Below, piece by piece: positions 53,928-63,409 of a stretch of 64,000 bases of DNA. Source of the DNA: Rhodococcus yananensis (GTDB lineage: Bacteria; Actinomycetota; Actinomycetes; Mycobacteriales; Mycobacteriaceae). The translations under genes were made by a program, and so were the position numbers. A model generated the notes under the pieces. It searched no databases. It saw only the letters and a program-made list of their open reading frames with translations, and was not told the origin of the DNA. The number at the start of each line of letters is the position of its first letter. The first letter of the stretch is position 1. The stretch lies in NCBI RefSeq assembly GCF_020515525.1, contig NZ_JAIYEP010000005.1, positions 1 through 64,000 of the forward strand. The letters run 5' to 3'.

Positions 53928-54112
53928 AGGTCCGTGTCGACGATGACGCGTGCCGTGGCCATGGCGTCTGCCTCGCAACGTGTCCCGAAGTCTTCGATCT
54001 CAGCGACGGCGGCTACGCCGTCGTGACCGTCGACGAGGTTCCCACCGAGCACGCGGACGCGGTGCGCGATGCCGCGTCCAACTGTCCGGAGCGCGCGATC
54101 ATCTTCGCGTAG
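53924..54112 (+). CDS. [3Fe-4S] ferredoxin (P450 partner)
   Basis: The 62-residue ferredoxin has the pattern CRGHGVCLATCPEVF ... NCPERAIIF, with His in place of the second Cys, as in 3Fe-4S ferredoxins that serve P450s. The GTG at 53924 overlaps the P450 stop TGA, so the pair is translationally coupled and expected in equal amounts. Confidence 0.95.
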   Translation: MKVRVDDDACRGHGVCLATCPEVFDLSDGGYAVVTVDEVPTEHADAVRDAASNCPERAIIFA

Positions 54113-54267
54113 TCGTCGAACACCCACCGCCCGCCTCGCGGTCGCCGTGGAGCGGGTGGTGGCACCTCACCTCACCTCGAATTCGCATCCCCCTCACCGG
54201 AATCGAACTCGAAGAGCATTCCTCTTCGCCTCCCGTCGCAGGAGTCGACCTTCCTGCGAGAACATCG

Positions 54268-54282
54268 TTCCCTGTGAGGGAA
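54268..54282 (+). promoter_or_regulatory. Palindrome upstream of the tetR gene
   Basis: TTCCCT-GTG-AGGGAA is a perfect 6-bp inverted repeat with a 3-bp centre, 78 bp before the TACAGT box of the tetR promoter. It is a candidate operator for the TetR protein encoded just downstream. Confidence 0.45.
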
Positions 54283-54358
54283 AGTAATCATCTCGTTCGC
54301 GGCAATCAGCAGGCGGGGCGCGGCACGGAAGGCGAAATTTCTCCGGTACAGTGCAGCT

Positions 54359-54397
54359 ATGTTCGCTCCACGCAGCACAGGGCAGACCCCGCGGTGA
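54359..54397 (+). CDS. Putative 12-residue leaderless upstream ORF
   Basis: A TACAGT box (54347-54352) is followed by 6 bp and an ATG at 54359, the layout of a leaderless mRNA. The ATG opens the short frame MFAPRSTGQTPR, whose TGA at 54395-54397 overlaps the GTG start of the tetR gene (GTGA). No good Shine-Dalgarno precedes that GTG. The peptide could set tetR translation by coupling. No biochemical role is claimed for the peptide, and its expression is inference. Confidence 0.45.
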   Translation: MFAPRSTGQTPR

Positions 54398-55041
54398 CCG
54401 GCTCCAGCGAAGAGCCGGCCTGGAAGCAGCGCGCCGTCGAGCGGTCCATCCGGACCGCCAAACTGCGTGCCGAACAACGCGTGCAGCGCTTCCTCGACGC
54501 CGCCCAGGCGATCATCACCGAGAAGGGCAGCACCGACTTCACGGTACAAGAGGTGGTGGACCGCTCGAAGCAGTCGCTGCGCAGCTTCTACCTGCAGTTC
54601 GACGGCAAGCACGAACTTCTGCTGGCCCTGTTCGAAGACGCTCTCGGCCGCTCGGCCGATCAGATCCGCGCGGCCGCAGCGGGCCAGGACGACCCGCTCG
54701 ATCAGCTCCGCGTCGCAGTGGAGTTGTTGTTCGAGTCGTCGCGACCGGATCCCGCGGCGCAGCGCCCCTTGTTCACGGACTTCACGCCGCAACTGCTGCT
54801 CACCCACCCGACCGAGGTGAAGGTCGCGCACGCACCGATGCTCGCGCTGTTCACGGAGTTGATGGAGAAGGTCGCGGCGGCCGGCGGCCTGCGCGACGAC
54901 GTCGATCCACGCCACGCAGCCGCGATGACCATGCAGACCGTGATGTTCATCGCGCAGTCCAGCGGCGACGACCTCACGGCAGGGCCCATCACGTCCGACG
55001 AGGTCTGGACGTTCTGCTCCCGCGGTTTCGCCGGGAGGTGA
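54394..55041 (+). CDS. TetR-family regulator of the P450 cluster
   Basis: The 215-residue regulator has a short basic N-terminus, an HTH (RVQRFLDAAQAIITEKGSTDFTVQEVVDRSKQSLRSFYLQFDGKHELLLALFEDAL) and a helical ligand domain of about 130 residues. The GTG at 54394 is the first start that keeps the HTH intact; it overlaps the end of the leaderless 12-codon frame. It follows the P450-ferredoxin pair on the same strand and is the likely regulator of that pair. A palindromic repeat element lies after its stop. Confidence 0.85.
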   Translation: MTGSSEEPAWKQRAVERSIRTAKLRAEQRVQRFLDAAQAIITEKGSTDFTVQEVVDRSKQSLRSFYLQFDGKHELLLALFEDALGRSADQIRAAAAGQDDPLDQLRVAVELLFESSRPDPAAQRPLFTDFTPQLLLTHPTEVKVAHAPMLALFTELMEKVAAAGGLRDDVDPRHAAAMTMQTVMFIAQSSGDDLTAGPITSDEVWTFCSRGFAGR

Positions 55042-55053
55042 CGACGCCGTTCT

Positions 55054-55104
55054 GAGCGAACGGCACCCTCGCTGCGTTCGATCGAGCGACGGTACCGTTC
55101 GCTC
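55054..55104. repeat. Palindromic repeat element, copy 2
   Basis: GAGCGAACGG (55054-55063) and CCGTTCGCTC (55095-55104) are perfect 10-bp inverted arms, with partial pairing continuing inward around TTCGATCGA. The arms share the GAGCGAA start with copies at 26759 and 55975. It lies in the convergent gap after tetR and before the hypothetical gene. Confidence 0.75.
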
Positions 55105-55268
55105 GACCACGCGCTGGAACCGGAACCGTCGACGACTTCGATGAGAATATCACTCTCTCATCACGAGAGTTTTACTTCATCCGGGGTGCGACCGAGCTGC
55201 GGAACGCCCTCCTGACCAATCTCGACCCACCCCGGAGATTCCCGCGCGGCTCGGTGTCGACGCACGCG

Positions 55269-55775
55269 TCAGCTGTGGCGGTCGTCCTTCTTCGCTTGAC
55301 GACGTGCGCCCGCAGCGCTCGTCGAGGCTTCGTACTTCATCCGTCCGGGTGACTCCCGGGTCCGATCCACCCGGTCCACACCCGGCGACGACACCGCGCC
55401 GCTACCCGGCACAGCAGCGCCGGGTACGAAGCTGTCGCGGCGTGCACGCGCCAGCCGCTCCTGTTTGAGCGATTCTGCGGATGCACGCGCCACGGCACCG
55501 AGTTGCCGGCTCACCCGGGCCAGCGCATTCTCGAACACCTCCGCTTTGGCGGCGTTGCGCACGTTGGCATTCTTGCCCGCAGCCCGCGACTTCTTCTTCC
55601 CGACCTTCTCGGCGCCCGCCCGCCGATAGAGCTTGACGTACTTGTTGCGGGCACGTCTGACCCGAGCGTGGAGGAGGAGCAGCTCATCTTCGTCGAGCTC
55701 CGCCATCTGCTGTTTCTTCGTTTCCCGCACCAGTAGGAATTCGTCCTCGGACAGCGACTTCTCGAGCTTGCCCAT
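55269..55775 (-). CDS. Basic, highly charged protein of unknown function
   Basis: I do not recognise this 168-residue protein. The N-terminal half is helical and charged (EDEFLLVRETKKQQMAELDEDELLLLHARVRRARNKYVKLYRR), followed by a Lys/Arg-rich segment, a second charged helix with QLGAVARASAESLKQERLARARRD, and a Ser/Gly-rich tail. No membrane segments or Cys are present. It may bind nucleic acid; that is a guess from composition. The ATG at 55775 is preferred over longer options. It is flanked by two palindromic repeat elements. Confidence 0.65.
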   Translation of the reverse strand: MGKLEKSLSEDEFLLVRETKKQQMAELDEDELLLLHARVRRARNKYVKLYRRAGAEKVGKKKSRAAGKNANVRNAAKAEVFENALARVSRQLGAVARASAESLKQERLARARRDSFVPGAAVPGSGAVSSPGVDRVDRTRESPGRMKYEASTSAAGARRQAKKDDRHS

Positions 55776-55974
55776 TCCGGATCCGATCGTCGGTGGATGA
55801 AGCTTCGGTGAACGGATGGTAGCGCTCTCCGCGGGCCGACACCGCCGATCGAAGCGATGACTCACCCTGTGACCGCAGCCGGATCTCGACCGTGTTCTCC
55901 CAGCCCGGGCGCAGTACCGTACACCGGCTCGTAGCCTGCGATCCGACAGGGCTCGCGACCAGCCGGATTACGGT

Positions 55975-56023
55975 AGCGAATGTATCGTCTGCTCGATCGA
56001 GTCGAGCAGACGATACATTCGCT
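55975..56023. repeat. Palindromic repeat element, copy 3 (22-bp perfect stem)
   Basis: Left arm 55975-55996 and right arm 56002-56023 pair perfectly over 22 bp around the 5-nt loop TCGAG. The outer part reads AGCGAATGTATCGTC, nearly the same as copy 1 at 26760. It lies 3' of whiB on the minus strand, where a terminator is expected. Confidence 0.9.
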
Positions 56024-56082
56024 CACTCCGCCGGAGGCGGACTCACTCCGCCGGAGGCGGACTCACTCAGGCCGGAGGCGGG
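56022..56082. repeat. Three tandem repeats of about 20 bp adjoining copy 3
   Basis: CTCACTCCGCCGGAGGCGGA occurs twice exactly (56022-56041 and 56042-56061), followed by a 21-bp variant ending GGCGGG (56062-56082). Each exact unit holds the small palindrome CCGCC-GGA-GGCGG. The first starts inside the palindrome's right arm, as at 26801. It lies 6 bp from the whiB stop. Confidence 0.9.
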
Positions 56083-56087
56083 CTCAC

Positions 56088-56378
56088 TCAGCGGACGCGG
56101 CGACGTGCCCGGGTGGCGCGCCGTTCCTCCTCCGTCGTGCCACCCCAGATTCCGTACCGCTCACCGGATTCGAGCGCATACCGCAGGCACTCGCGACGGA
56201 CCGGGCAGCCTTCGCAGATCCGCTTGGCGGCTGCCACACGGCCTTCCCGTGCCTCGCCCCGCTCGTTGTCGGGGTGGAAGAAGAGCGAGCCGTCGATGTC
56301 GCGACACGACGCGTTCATCTGCCACTCCCACTCCTCGGTGACCGGCGGTGGGAGTTTGAGCAGTTTCAACGCGGGCAT
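56088..56378 (-). CDS. WhiB-family Fe-S transcriptional regulator
   Basis: The 96-residue protein has the four cluster cysteines at C25, C55, C58 and C64 (CxxC in CEGCPVRREC), a WxWQ-type N-terminus, FFHPDNERGEAR and the turn motif GERYGIWGGTTEEERR. The layout is close to WhiB3-type proteins. It should bind a [4Fe-4S] cluster and act with the sigma factor in response to redox or NO. The ATG shares one base with the pgi stop (TGATG), so it is made from the fgd-pgi operon. GGGAG lies 7 bp upstream. Confidence 0.93.
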   Translation of the reverse strand: MPALKLLKLPPPVTEEWEWQMNASCRDIDGSLFFHPDNERGEAREGRVAAAKRICEGCPVRRECLRYALESGERYGIWGGTTEEERRATRARRRVR

Positions 56379-58021
56379 CAGCGATCTCCCTTCGACATCT
56401 CCCGATAGACGCGGACGAGGTGGTCGGTCGACGAATCGCCGGTGGCCGGGTCCGTGTCGGCGGCCAGGACAGGAGTCAGCGCGGTCGCCTGTGCCTTGCC
56501 CAGTTCGACTCCCCACTGGTCGAACGAATCGATGCCCCACACCACACCCTGCACGAACACCTGGTGCTCGTAGAGCGCCACCAGCTGGCCGAGTGTCGAC
56601 GGCGTGAGGCGCCGTGCCAGGATCGTCGTCGACGGACGGTTGCCGGGCATCACCTTGTGCGGTATCAGAGCTTCGGCGACGCCCTCGGCGCGCACCTGCT
56701 CCGCGGTTCGTCCGAAGGCGAGAACCTTGGATTGCGCCAACATGTTCGCGACCAGCACCTGCTGCATCGATCCGTCGCCGGCGGGCAGATCGTCGAGTGC
56801 CTGCGCGAACCCGATGAAGTCTGCGGGGATCAGGTGGGTGCCCTGGTGGAGCAGCTGCATGAACGCGTGCTGCCCGTTGGTTCCCGGCTCGCCCCAGAAG
56901 ATCTCGCCCGTCGGGTACGACACGGCACTACCGTCCACGCGGACGGACTTCCCGTTGGATTCCATCGTCAGCTGCTGAAGATAGGCCGGGAACCGCACCA
57001 GGTCGTTGCTGTACGGCAGCACGACGCGCGACTGGGCGCCGAGGAAACTGGTGTACCACACGCCCAGCAGGCCGAGCAGGACCGGAACGTTGGACTCGAG
57101 CGGCGCGGTGCGGAAATGGGTGTCCATCGCGTGGAACCCGGACAGCAGTTCGGCGAACCGCTCGGGACCGATCGCGCACATCACCGACAGCCCGATCGCG
57201 GAATCCACCGAGTAGCGCCCACCGACCCATTCCCAGAACCCGAACATGTGCTGCGGGTCGATGCCGAATTCGGCGACCTTGTCCGCCGCGGTGGACACCG
57301 CCACGAAGTGCGACGACACCGCGTCCTCGCCGAGCGCCGCGACCAGCCACTTCCGTGCCGCCTGCGCGTTCGACAGGGTCTCGAGCGTGGTGAACGTCTT
57401 GGACGCCACGACGAACAACGTCGATGCCGGATCCAGCCCGGTGAGCGCCGCCGTCAGATCCGCAGGGTCGACGTTGGAGACGAACCGCACCCGCGGTCCG
57501 TCGATGTAGTGCCGCAGTGCGCGTGCGACCATGACGGGGCCGAGGTCGGAGCCACCGATCCCGATGTTGACGACCGTCGAGATCGGCTCCCCCGTCGCGC
57601 CACGCCACTGTCCCGACCGCACCCGATCGCTGAACCGGGCCATCGCGTCGAGGACTGCGTGCACGTCCGCGACGACGTCCTGTCCGTCGACCACCAGTCG
57701 CGTGCCCGCCGGCAGCCGCAGCGCGGTGTGCAGCACCGCGCGGTCCTCGGTGACGTTGATGTGCTCACCGGCGAACATCCGGTCGCGCTGCTGTTCGACC
57801 CCGGCCGCACGAGCCAGGTCGAACAGCAGTTGCAGCGTGTCCTCGGTGATCCGGTGCTTGCTGTAGTCGACCGTCAGATCCGCCGCCGGTGCACACCAGC
57901 GCGCCCCCCGCCCGGGATCCGCTTCGAACAACCCCCGCAGATGCATCGACTCCACCTCGCCACGATGAGCCTCGAGGGCCCGCCACTGCGCGGTGGTTGC
58001 GATGTCCATCGATTCGGGCAT
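56378..58021 (-). CDS. pgi: Glucose-6-phosphate isomerase
   Basis: The 547-residue enzyme has the Pgi signatures: [42 protein letters not shown], the Glu in [34 protein letters not shown], and the C-terminal Lys in [10 protein letters not shown]. It interconverts glucose-6-phosphate and fructose-6-phosphate. The ATG at 58021 has AGAGGAGAA upstream and lies 11 bp after the fgd stop. It may supply substrate for the F420-dependent dehydrogenase and continue fructose-6-P back to the pentose route. Confidence 0.97.
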   Translation of the reverse strand: MPESMDIATTAQWRALEAHRGEVESMHLRGLFEADPGRGARWCAPAADLTVDYSKHRITEDTLQLLFDLARAAGVEQQRDRMFAGEHINVTEDRAVLHTALRLPAGTRLVVDGQDVVADVHAVLDAMARFSDRVRSGQWRGATGEPISTVVNIGIGGSDLGPVMVARALRHYIDGPRVRFVSNVDPADLTAALTGLDPASTLFVVASKTFTTLETLSNAQAARKWLVAALGEDAVSSHFVAVSTAADKVAEFGIDPQHMFGFWEWVGGRYSVDSAIGLSVMCAIGPERFAELLSGFHAMDTHFRTAPLESNVPVLLGLLGVWYTSFLGAQSRVVLPYSNDLVRFPAYLQQLTMESNGKSVRVDGSAVSYPTGEIFWGEPGTNGQHAFMQLLHQGTHLIPADFIGFAQALDDLPAGDGSMQQVLVANMLAQSKVLAFGRTAEQVRAEGVAEALIPHKVMPGNRPSTTILARRLTPSTLGQLVALYEHQVFVQGVVWGIDSFDQWGVELGKAQATALTPVLAADTDPATGDSSTDHLVRVYREMSKGDR

Positions 58022-58032
58022 GCCGTTCTCCT

Positions 58033-59037
58033 CTAGGCCAGGGCACGCAGGCGCGGAGCCAGGTCGCGTTCGAAGAGCTCGAGGAAACGCTTCTGGTCGT
58101 GGCCGGGCGCGTGGAAGACGAGATGGTTCAGCCCGGCGTCGACGTAGGCGCGGACCTTCTCCACGGCCTCGTCGGGATCGGACGCGACGATCCACCGCTT
58201 GGCGACCTGCTCGATCGGCAGGGCGTCGGCTGCGGCCTCCATCTCGATGGGGTCCTCGATCGAGTGCTTCTGTTCCGGCGTGAGCGACAGCGGCGCCCAG
58301 AACCGGGTGTTCTCGAGGGCCTTGTCCGGATCGGTGTCGTACGAGATCTTGATCTCGATCATCCTGTCGATCTGTTCGACGTCGCGTTCCGCCTTCGCCG
58401 CCCCCTCCGCGACCGCGGGCATGAGCTTCTCGGTGTAGAGATCCATGCCCTTGCCGGAGGTGCAGATGAAGCCGTCTCCGGCGCGACCGGCGTATCGCGC
58501 GACCACGGGACCGCCGGCCGCGATGTACACGGGGATGCCCCCGTCCGGTACGTCGTAGATCGACGCACCCCTGGTGCGGTAGTACTCGCCGTCGAAATCG
58601 ACGCGATCGCCGGACCACAGGGCGCGCATGAGGCGCACGGACTCGCGAAGACGGGCGAATCGTTCCTTGAATTCGGGCCACTGGCCCTCGAATCCGGTGG
58701 CGATCTCGTTGAGGGCCTCACCGGTGCCCACACCGAGCATCACCCGCCCCGGATAGAGGCAGCCCATCGTCGCGAAGGCCTGCGCGATCACGGCGGGGTT
58801 GTATCGGAAGGTCGGGGTGAGCACGGATGTGCCGAGCTGCAGTCGCTCGGTGCGCTCCCCGACCGCGGTCATCCATGCGAGAGAGAAGGGGGCGTGCCCG
58901 CCGTTGTGCCGCCACGGCTGGAAATGGTCCGACACCGTCGCCGAATCCATTCCGTGTTCTTCGGCCAGCACCCCCAGTTCGACGAGTTCTCGCGGACCGA
59001 ACTGCTCGGCCGACGCCTTGTACCCCAACTTGACCAT
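58033..59037 (-). CDS. fgd: F420-dependent glucose-6-phosphate dehydrogenase
   Basis: The 334-residue LLM-superfamily TIM barrel closely matches M. tuberculosis Fgd1, with the catalytic His/Asp region [31 protein letters not shown] (Glu), [29 protein letters not shown] and [18 protein letters not shown]. It oxidises glucose-6-phosphate to 6-phosphogluconolactone and reduces F420. F420H2 then serves enzymes such as the Ddn-like protein at 18355. The ATG at 59037 has GGAGG about 5 bp upstream. It heads an operon with pgi and whiB. Confidence 0.97.
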   Translation of the reverse strand: MVKLGYKASAEQFGPRELVELGVLAEEHGMDSATVSDHFQPWRHNGGHAPFSLAWMTAVGERTERLQLGTSVLTPTFRYNPAVIAQAFATMGCLYPGRVMLGVGTGEALNEIATGFEGQWPEFKERFARLRESVRLMRALWSGDRVDFDGEYYRTRGASIYDVPDGGIPVYIAAGGPVVARYAGRAGDGFICTSGKGMDLYTEKLMPAVAEGAAKAERDVEQIDRMIEIKISYDTDPDKALENTRFWAPLSLTPEQKHSIEDPIEMEAAADALPIEQVAKRWIVASDPDEAVEKVRAYVDAGLNHLVFHAPGHDQKRFLELFERDLAPRLRALA

Positions 59038-59134
59038 TGTGTGACCTCCGAACGCCGGGATGGATCTGGTCCGCCGAGGATCCGGGAGGAGCCGCGACCT
59101 CGACACCTTCAATTTTGGCAGTAATTCCGAGCCT

Positions 59135-59210
59135 GCACGCGAGATCGTGCCGACACTGCACGAAATCATGCACGAATTCGCGCGAATGTGTCAACAACCA
59201 CGCAATCGTG
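59135..59210. promoter_or_regulatory. Repeated operator-like sites between fgd and the deoR gene
   Basis: Three related words occur: GCACGCGAGATCGTGC (59135-59150), GCACGAAATCATGC (59158-59171) and CACGCAATCGTG (59199-59210). All carry CACG and an ATCnTG half. A TATTGT box (59225-59230) lies after the third, upstream of the deoR GTG at 59273. DeoR proteins often bind several such repeats and repress themselves and the sugar operon. Confidence 0.5.
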
Positions 59211-59272
59211 TCGCATGTGTGCGCTATTGTCAGGCAGCACACCGATCCCCGACACCGATCCGAGGAGCAATC

Positions 59273-60037
59273 GTGTCCGCGAGCGCACGGCGACGTGAGA
59301 TCTTCCATCGGGTACTCGCCGATGGCTACGTCGACGCGAAGACCCTCTCCACCGCGCTCGGCGTCGACAGTTCGACGATCCGACGCGACCTCGACGCACT
59401 CGCGCGCGAAGGCAAGGTCGAACGCACCCACGGAGGCGCCAAGGCCGTCGACGGCGTTTCCTTCGAAGTCCCCTACGTCCTGAAGAAGGACGTCCGACGG
59501 GCCGAGAAGACCGCGATCGCCGAGACCGCCGCGGCACTCGTCGCCGACGGCGACAGCGTCGTGCTCGACAGCGGATCCACGACCTACGAGGTGGCCGTCG
59601 CGCTGCGACACCGCTCGTCGCTCACCGTACTGACCAACGATCTGCGGATCGCGAAGTTCGTGGCCACGTTCCCGGATGTGCGACTGCTCGTCTCGGGAGG
59701 CGAACTGCTCGGCTCCGTCTACACCCTCATCGGCGACCACGCAGTGGCCTTCATGTCGCAGTACTCTGCCCGGTGGGCGTTCCTCGGTGCCGACGCGATC
59801 GATCCCACCGCCGGCATCACCAACACGAACACCCTCGAGGTCCCCGTCAAACGCGCCCTCATCGCCGCCGCGGCCAGCACCGTGGTGGTCGCGGATCACT
59901 CGAAGTTCGGGCATCGCACACTGGCCCGCATCGCCACGATCGACGAGGTGGACCGGATCATCACCGATTCCGGCCTGCCCGAGGACCTCCGCGGCGGCTA
60001 CCACGGCAAGCTCGTCGTCACCGAGGTCCCGAACGGA

Positions 60038-60043
<6 letters not shown>
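59273..60043 (+). CDS. DeoR/GlpR-family sugar-responsive repressor
   Basis: The 256-residue protein has an N-terminal winged HTH (RRREIFHRVLADGYVDAKTLSTALGVDSSTIRRDLDALAREGKVERTHGGA) and a DeoR C-terminal sensor domain with DSGSTTYEVAVAL, VLTNDLRI, LLVSGGELLGSVYTLIG, FLGADAID and VVADHSKFG. It senses a phosphorylated sugar. The GTG at 59273 has GAGGAG upstream. It overlaps the converging transporter ATPase by 6 bp, so it may control that transporter from the other strand. Confidence 0.93.
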
Positions 60044-61123
<1,080 letters not shown>

Positions 61124-61154
61124 GAACAGTCCTTTCGAAAGGTGATGTACTGCG

Positions 61155-62495
61155 CTACTTCAGATTCGGGGTGATCTGACGATCGATGATCTGCTGGAGT
61201 CGGCTCTGCACGTCGGCGAACGTCGTCTCGACGTCGGCGTTCTGCAACGCGACCTTCTCCAGCCCGGTACCGATCACCTGGTCACCGCCGGGTACGAACA
61301 CACGCGCGTAGTCCTGGGATCGAGTGCGGGCGAGTTGATCGACCGCGGTCCGGGCGTTCGGATTCGCATCGAGGAACGCCTTCATGTCCGGGTTGTCGAC
61401 GGCCGACTTGCGCACCGGCATGTACCCGGTGTTCTGCGAGAAGTGGGCGGTGTTGTCGGCATTGGTCACGAACTCGACGAACGCCAACGCATTCGCCTTG
61501 CGTTCGTCGGAGATACCCGACGGAATCGCCAGTCCTGCACCACCCGTCGGACATCCCGGAACGCCCTCGGCTGCCGGGAGGAAGGCGGTCCCGAAATCGA
61601 ACGACGCATTCGTGGTGATACCGGACAGATCGCCGGTGGACGCGATGGTCGAGGCGAGGAGGCCCGCGGAGAAGTCGTTGGCGATGTCGTTGGACACCGC
61701 GGCGTACTTCTTCGTGTGGATCATGTCGCGGAGGAACTGCCCCGCCTCGATCGTCTTCGCATCGGTGAACTTCAGGTCCCACCGGTCCGAGTACGCACCA
61801 CCGAACGTCCAGATCGGTCCCTCGAACGTCCACCCCAGGTAGTCCGCGGCGTTCCCCCATCCGTGAGCGAGGTGCCCGGACCCGACGACCTCCTGGATCC
61901 GCGGGCCCCACTCGTCGAACTCCTGCCAGGATTCGGGGCCCCGGTCCGGGAGCCCCGCCGCAGCCCACACGTCCTTGTTGTAGTAGAACAACGGTGTCGA
62001 CCGCGCGTACGGCAACGCGTAGTGACCGCCGTCGTGCAGATAGTCGGCGAGGAGCGAGTCGACGTAGTCGCCGGTGTCGACACCGTGCGCGGTGAACAAC
62101 TCGTCAAGGGGTGTGATGGCACCCGCCATCGCGTAGTTGAACCACCACACATCCGACAACACCACGACGTCGGGAAGTGCCCCGCCACTCAGTGCGGCGT
62201 TGAACTTCTGCGCCACTTCCTCGTAGTTCTTCCCGCCGTCCACGAGTTGCACCGTCAGGTCGGGCCGTACCTCTCCGAACCGTCGGATGAGTTCCTTCTC
62301 GACGTCGATCGACCTGCCCGGATGATTCGACCAGAAGGTGACGGTGCTCGCGTCCTCCGACGCACTCGAGCTCCCTGCCGCGGAACCGGCATCACCGCCG
62401 GTTCCCGCGCATGCCGTGAGCGCGGCTCCGGCAGCGGCGATCCCCGCCAGGCCGAGGAAGCCCCGCCTGTCCATGTTCCTGATGTCGATACCCAT
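61155..62495 (-). CDS. Extracellular solute-binding lipoprotein (UgpB/MalE type)
   Basis: The 446-residue lipoprotein has a twin-arginine-like start (MDRRGFLGLAGIAAAGAALTAC) with lipobox LTAC, a Ser-rich linker, then a family 1 binding fold: VTFWSNHPGRS, DVVVLSDVWWFNYAMAG, TPLFYYNKDVWAAAGLPDRGPESW and a C-terminal NTGYMPVRKSAV. It captures the ligand outside the membrane for the transporter. The ATG at 62495 has GGGAG 7 bp upstream. Similarity to UgpB suggests glycerophosphodiesters or sugars; the ligand is not settled. Confidence 0.92.
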   Translation of the reverse strand: MGIDIRNMDRRGFLGLAGIAAAGAALTACAGTGGDAGSAAGSSSASEDASTVTFWSNHPGRSIDVEKELIRRFGEVRPDLTVQLVDGGKNYEEVAQKFNAALSGGALPDVVVLSDVWWFNYAMAGAITPLDELFTAHGVDTGDYVDSLLADYLHDGGHYALPYARSTPLFYYNKDVWAAAGLPDRGPESWQEFDEWGPRIQEVVGSGHLAHGWGNAADYLGWTFEGPIWTFGGAYSDRWDLKFTDAKTIEAGQFLRDMIHTKKYAAVSNDIANDFSAGLLASTIASTGDLSGITTNASFDFGTAFLPAAEGVPGCPTGGAGLAIPSGISDERKANALAFVEFVTNADNTAHFSQNTGYMPVRKSAVDNPDMKAFLDANPNARTAVDQLARTRSQDYARVFVPGGDQVIGTGLEKVALQNADVETTFADVQSRLQQIIDRQITPNLK

Positions 62496-62515
62496 CACTA
62501 CACTCCCGTCAGTGT

Positions 62516-63409
62516 TCATCCCTTGACCGCACCGGAGGTGAGGCCCTTGATCATGTGTCGTTGCAGGAGAAGGAAGATCACGAGAATCGGAAGCATCGCG
62601 AGCACCGTGCCCGCCATGACCGGTCCCCAGTCGGTGACTCCGTCGTTGTTCTGCAGATGCGTCAGGCCGATCGGCAGTGGCGCCACGGACGAGTCGTCGG
62701 CCATCAGGAACGGCCACAGGTACTCGTTCCACTCGTTGACCACGGTGATCAGAGCGAACGCAACCATCGTCGGCCCCGACAGCGGCAGCACCACGCGCCA
62801 CAGCAGCCTGAAGTGCCCCGCACCGTCCATACGCGCAGCCTCGATGATCTCGGCGGGAATCGACAGGAAATGGTTGCGCATCAGGAACGTACCGAACGCC
62901 ACGCCGGCGAGCGGCACGATGATCCCCTGAAAGGTGTTGCGCCATCCCCATTCCGCGACGAGAGCATAATTGGAGATCACGGTGATCTGGTTGGGCACCA
63001 TCAACGCCGCGATGATGCCGAGGAACACGAAGTTCTTACCGGGGAAGCGCAGGAACACCAATCCGTATGCGCTGAGCACCCCGAGCACGAACTTGACGGT
63101 CGCGAGAACCGTCGTGATGATCAGCGAATTCCTGAAGTAGGCGGCGAGATCCACCGATCGCGTCGCTTCACCGTAGTTCTGCGGGTGGAAGGTCGACGGC
63201 CACCACGTCACCGGAATCGTGTAGATGTCCTGGCGTTCCTTGAACGACGTCATCACGATCCAGAACAGCGGCAGCGCCACGATCAGCAGTACGCACACCA
63301 TCGCGGCGTAACCGAGGACGGTCACCCAGCGGGCACGGGCCCGATGCCGCTGCTCCTCGTCGCGCGTGGTCGTGTGCAGGACGCGGGGTCGGTCGTCGAC
63401 GGCGATCAC
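62516..63409 (-). CDS. ABC transporter permease, UgpE/MalG type
   Basis: The 297-residue permease has six membrane helices, the EAA loop EIIEAARMDGAGHFRLLWRVVLPLSGP that contacts the ATPase, and a large periplasmic loop after helix 1. The GTG at 63409 overlaps the stop of the upstream permease (GTGA). It is the second permease of the operon. Confidence 0.94.
   Translation of the reverse strand: MIAVDDRPRVLHTTTRDEEQRHRARARWVTVLGYAAMVCVLLIVALPLFWIVMTSFKERQDIYTIPVTWWPSTFHPQNYGEATRSVDLAAYFRNSLIITTVLATVKFVLGVLSAYGLVFLRFPGKNFVFLGIIAALMVPNQITVISNYALVAEWGWRNTFQGIIVPLAGVAFGTFLMRNHFLSIPAEIIEAARMDGAGHFRLLWRVVLPLSGPTMVAFALITVVNEWNEYLWPFLMADDSSVAPLPIGLTHLQNNDGVTDWGPVMAGTVLAMLPILVIFLLLQRHMIKGLTSGAVKG

Noticed and set aside
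52284-53978. A 564-codon minus-strand frame
   Set aside because: It is antisense to the P450, whose heme, ExxR and I-helix motifs are complete.
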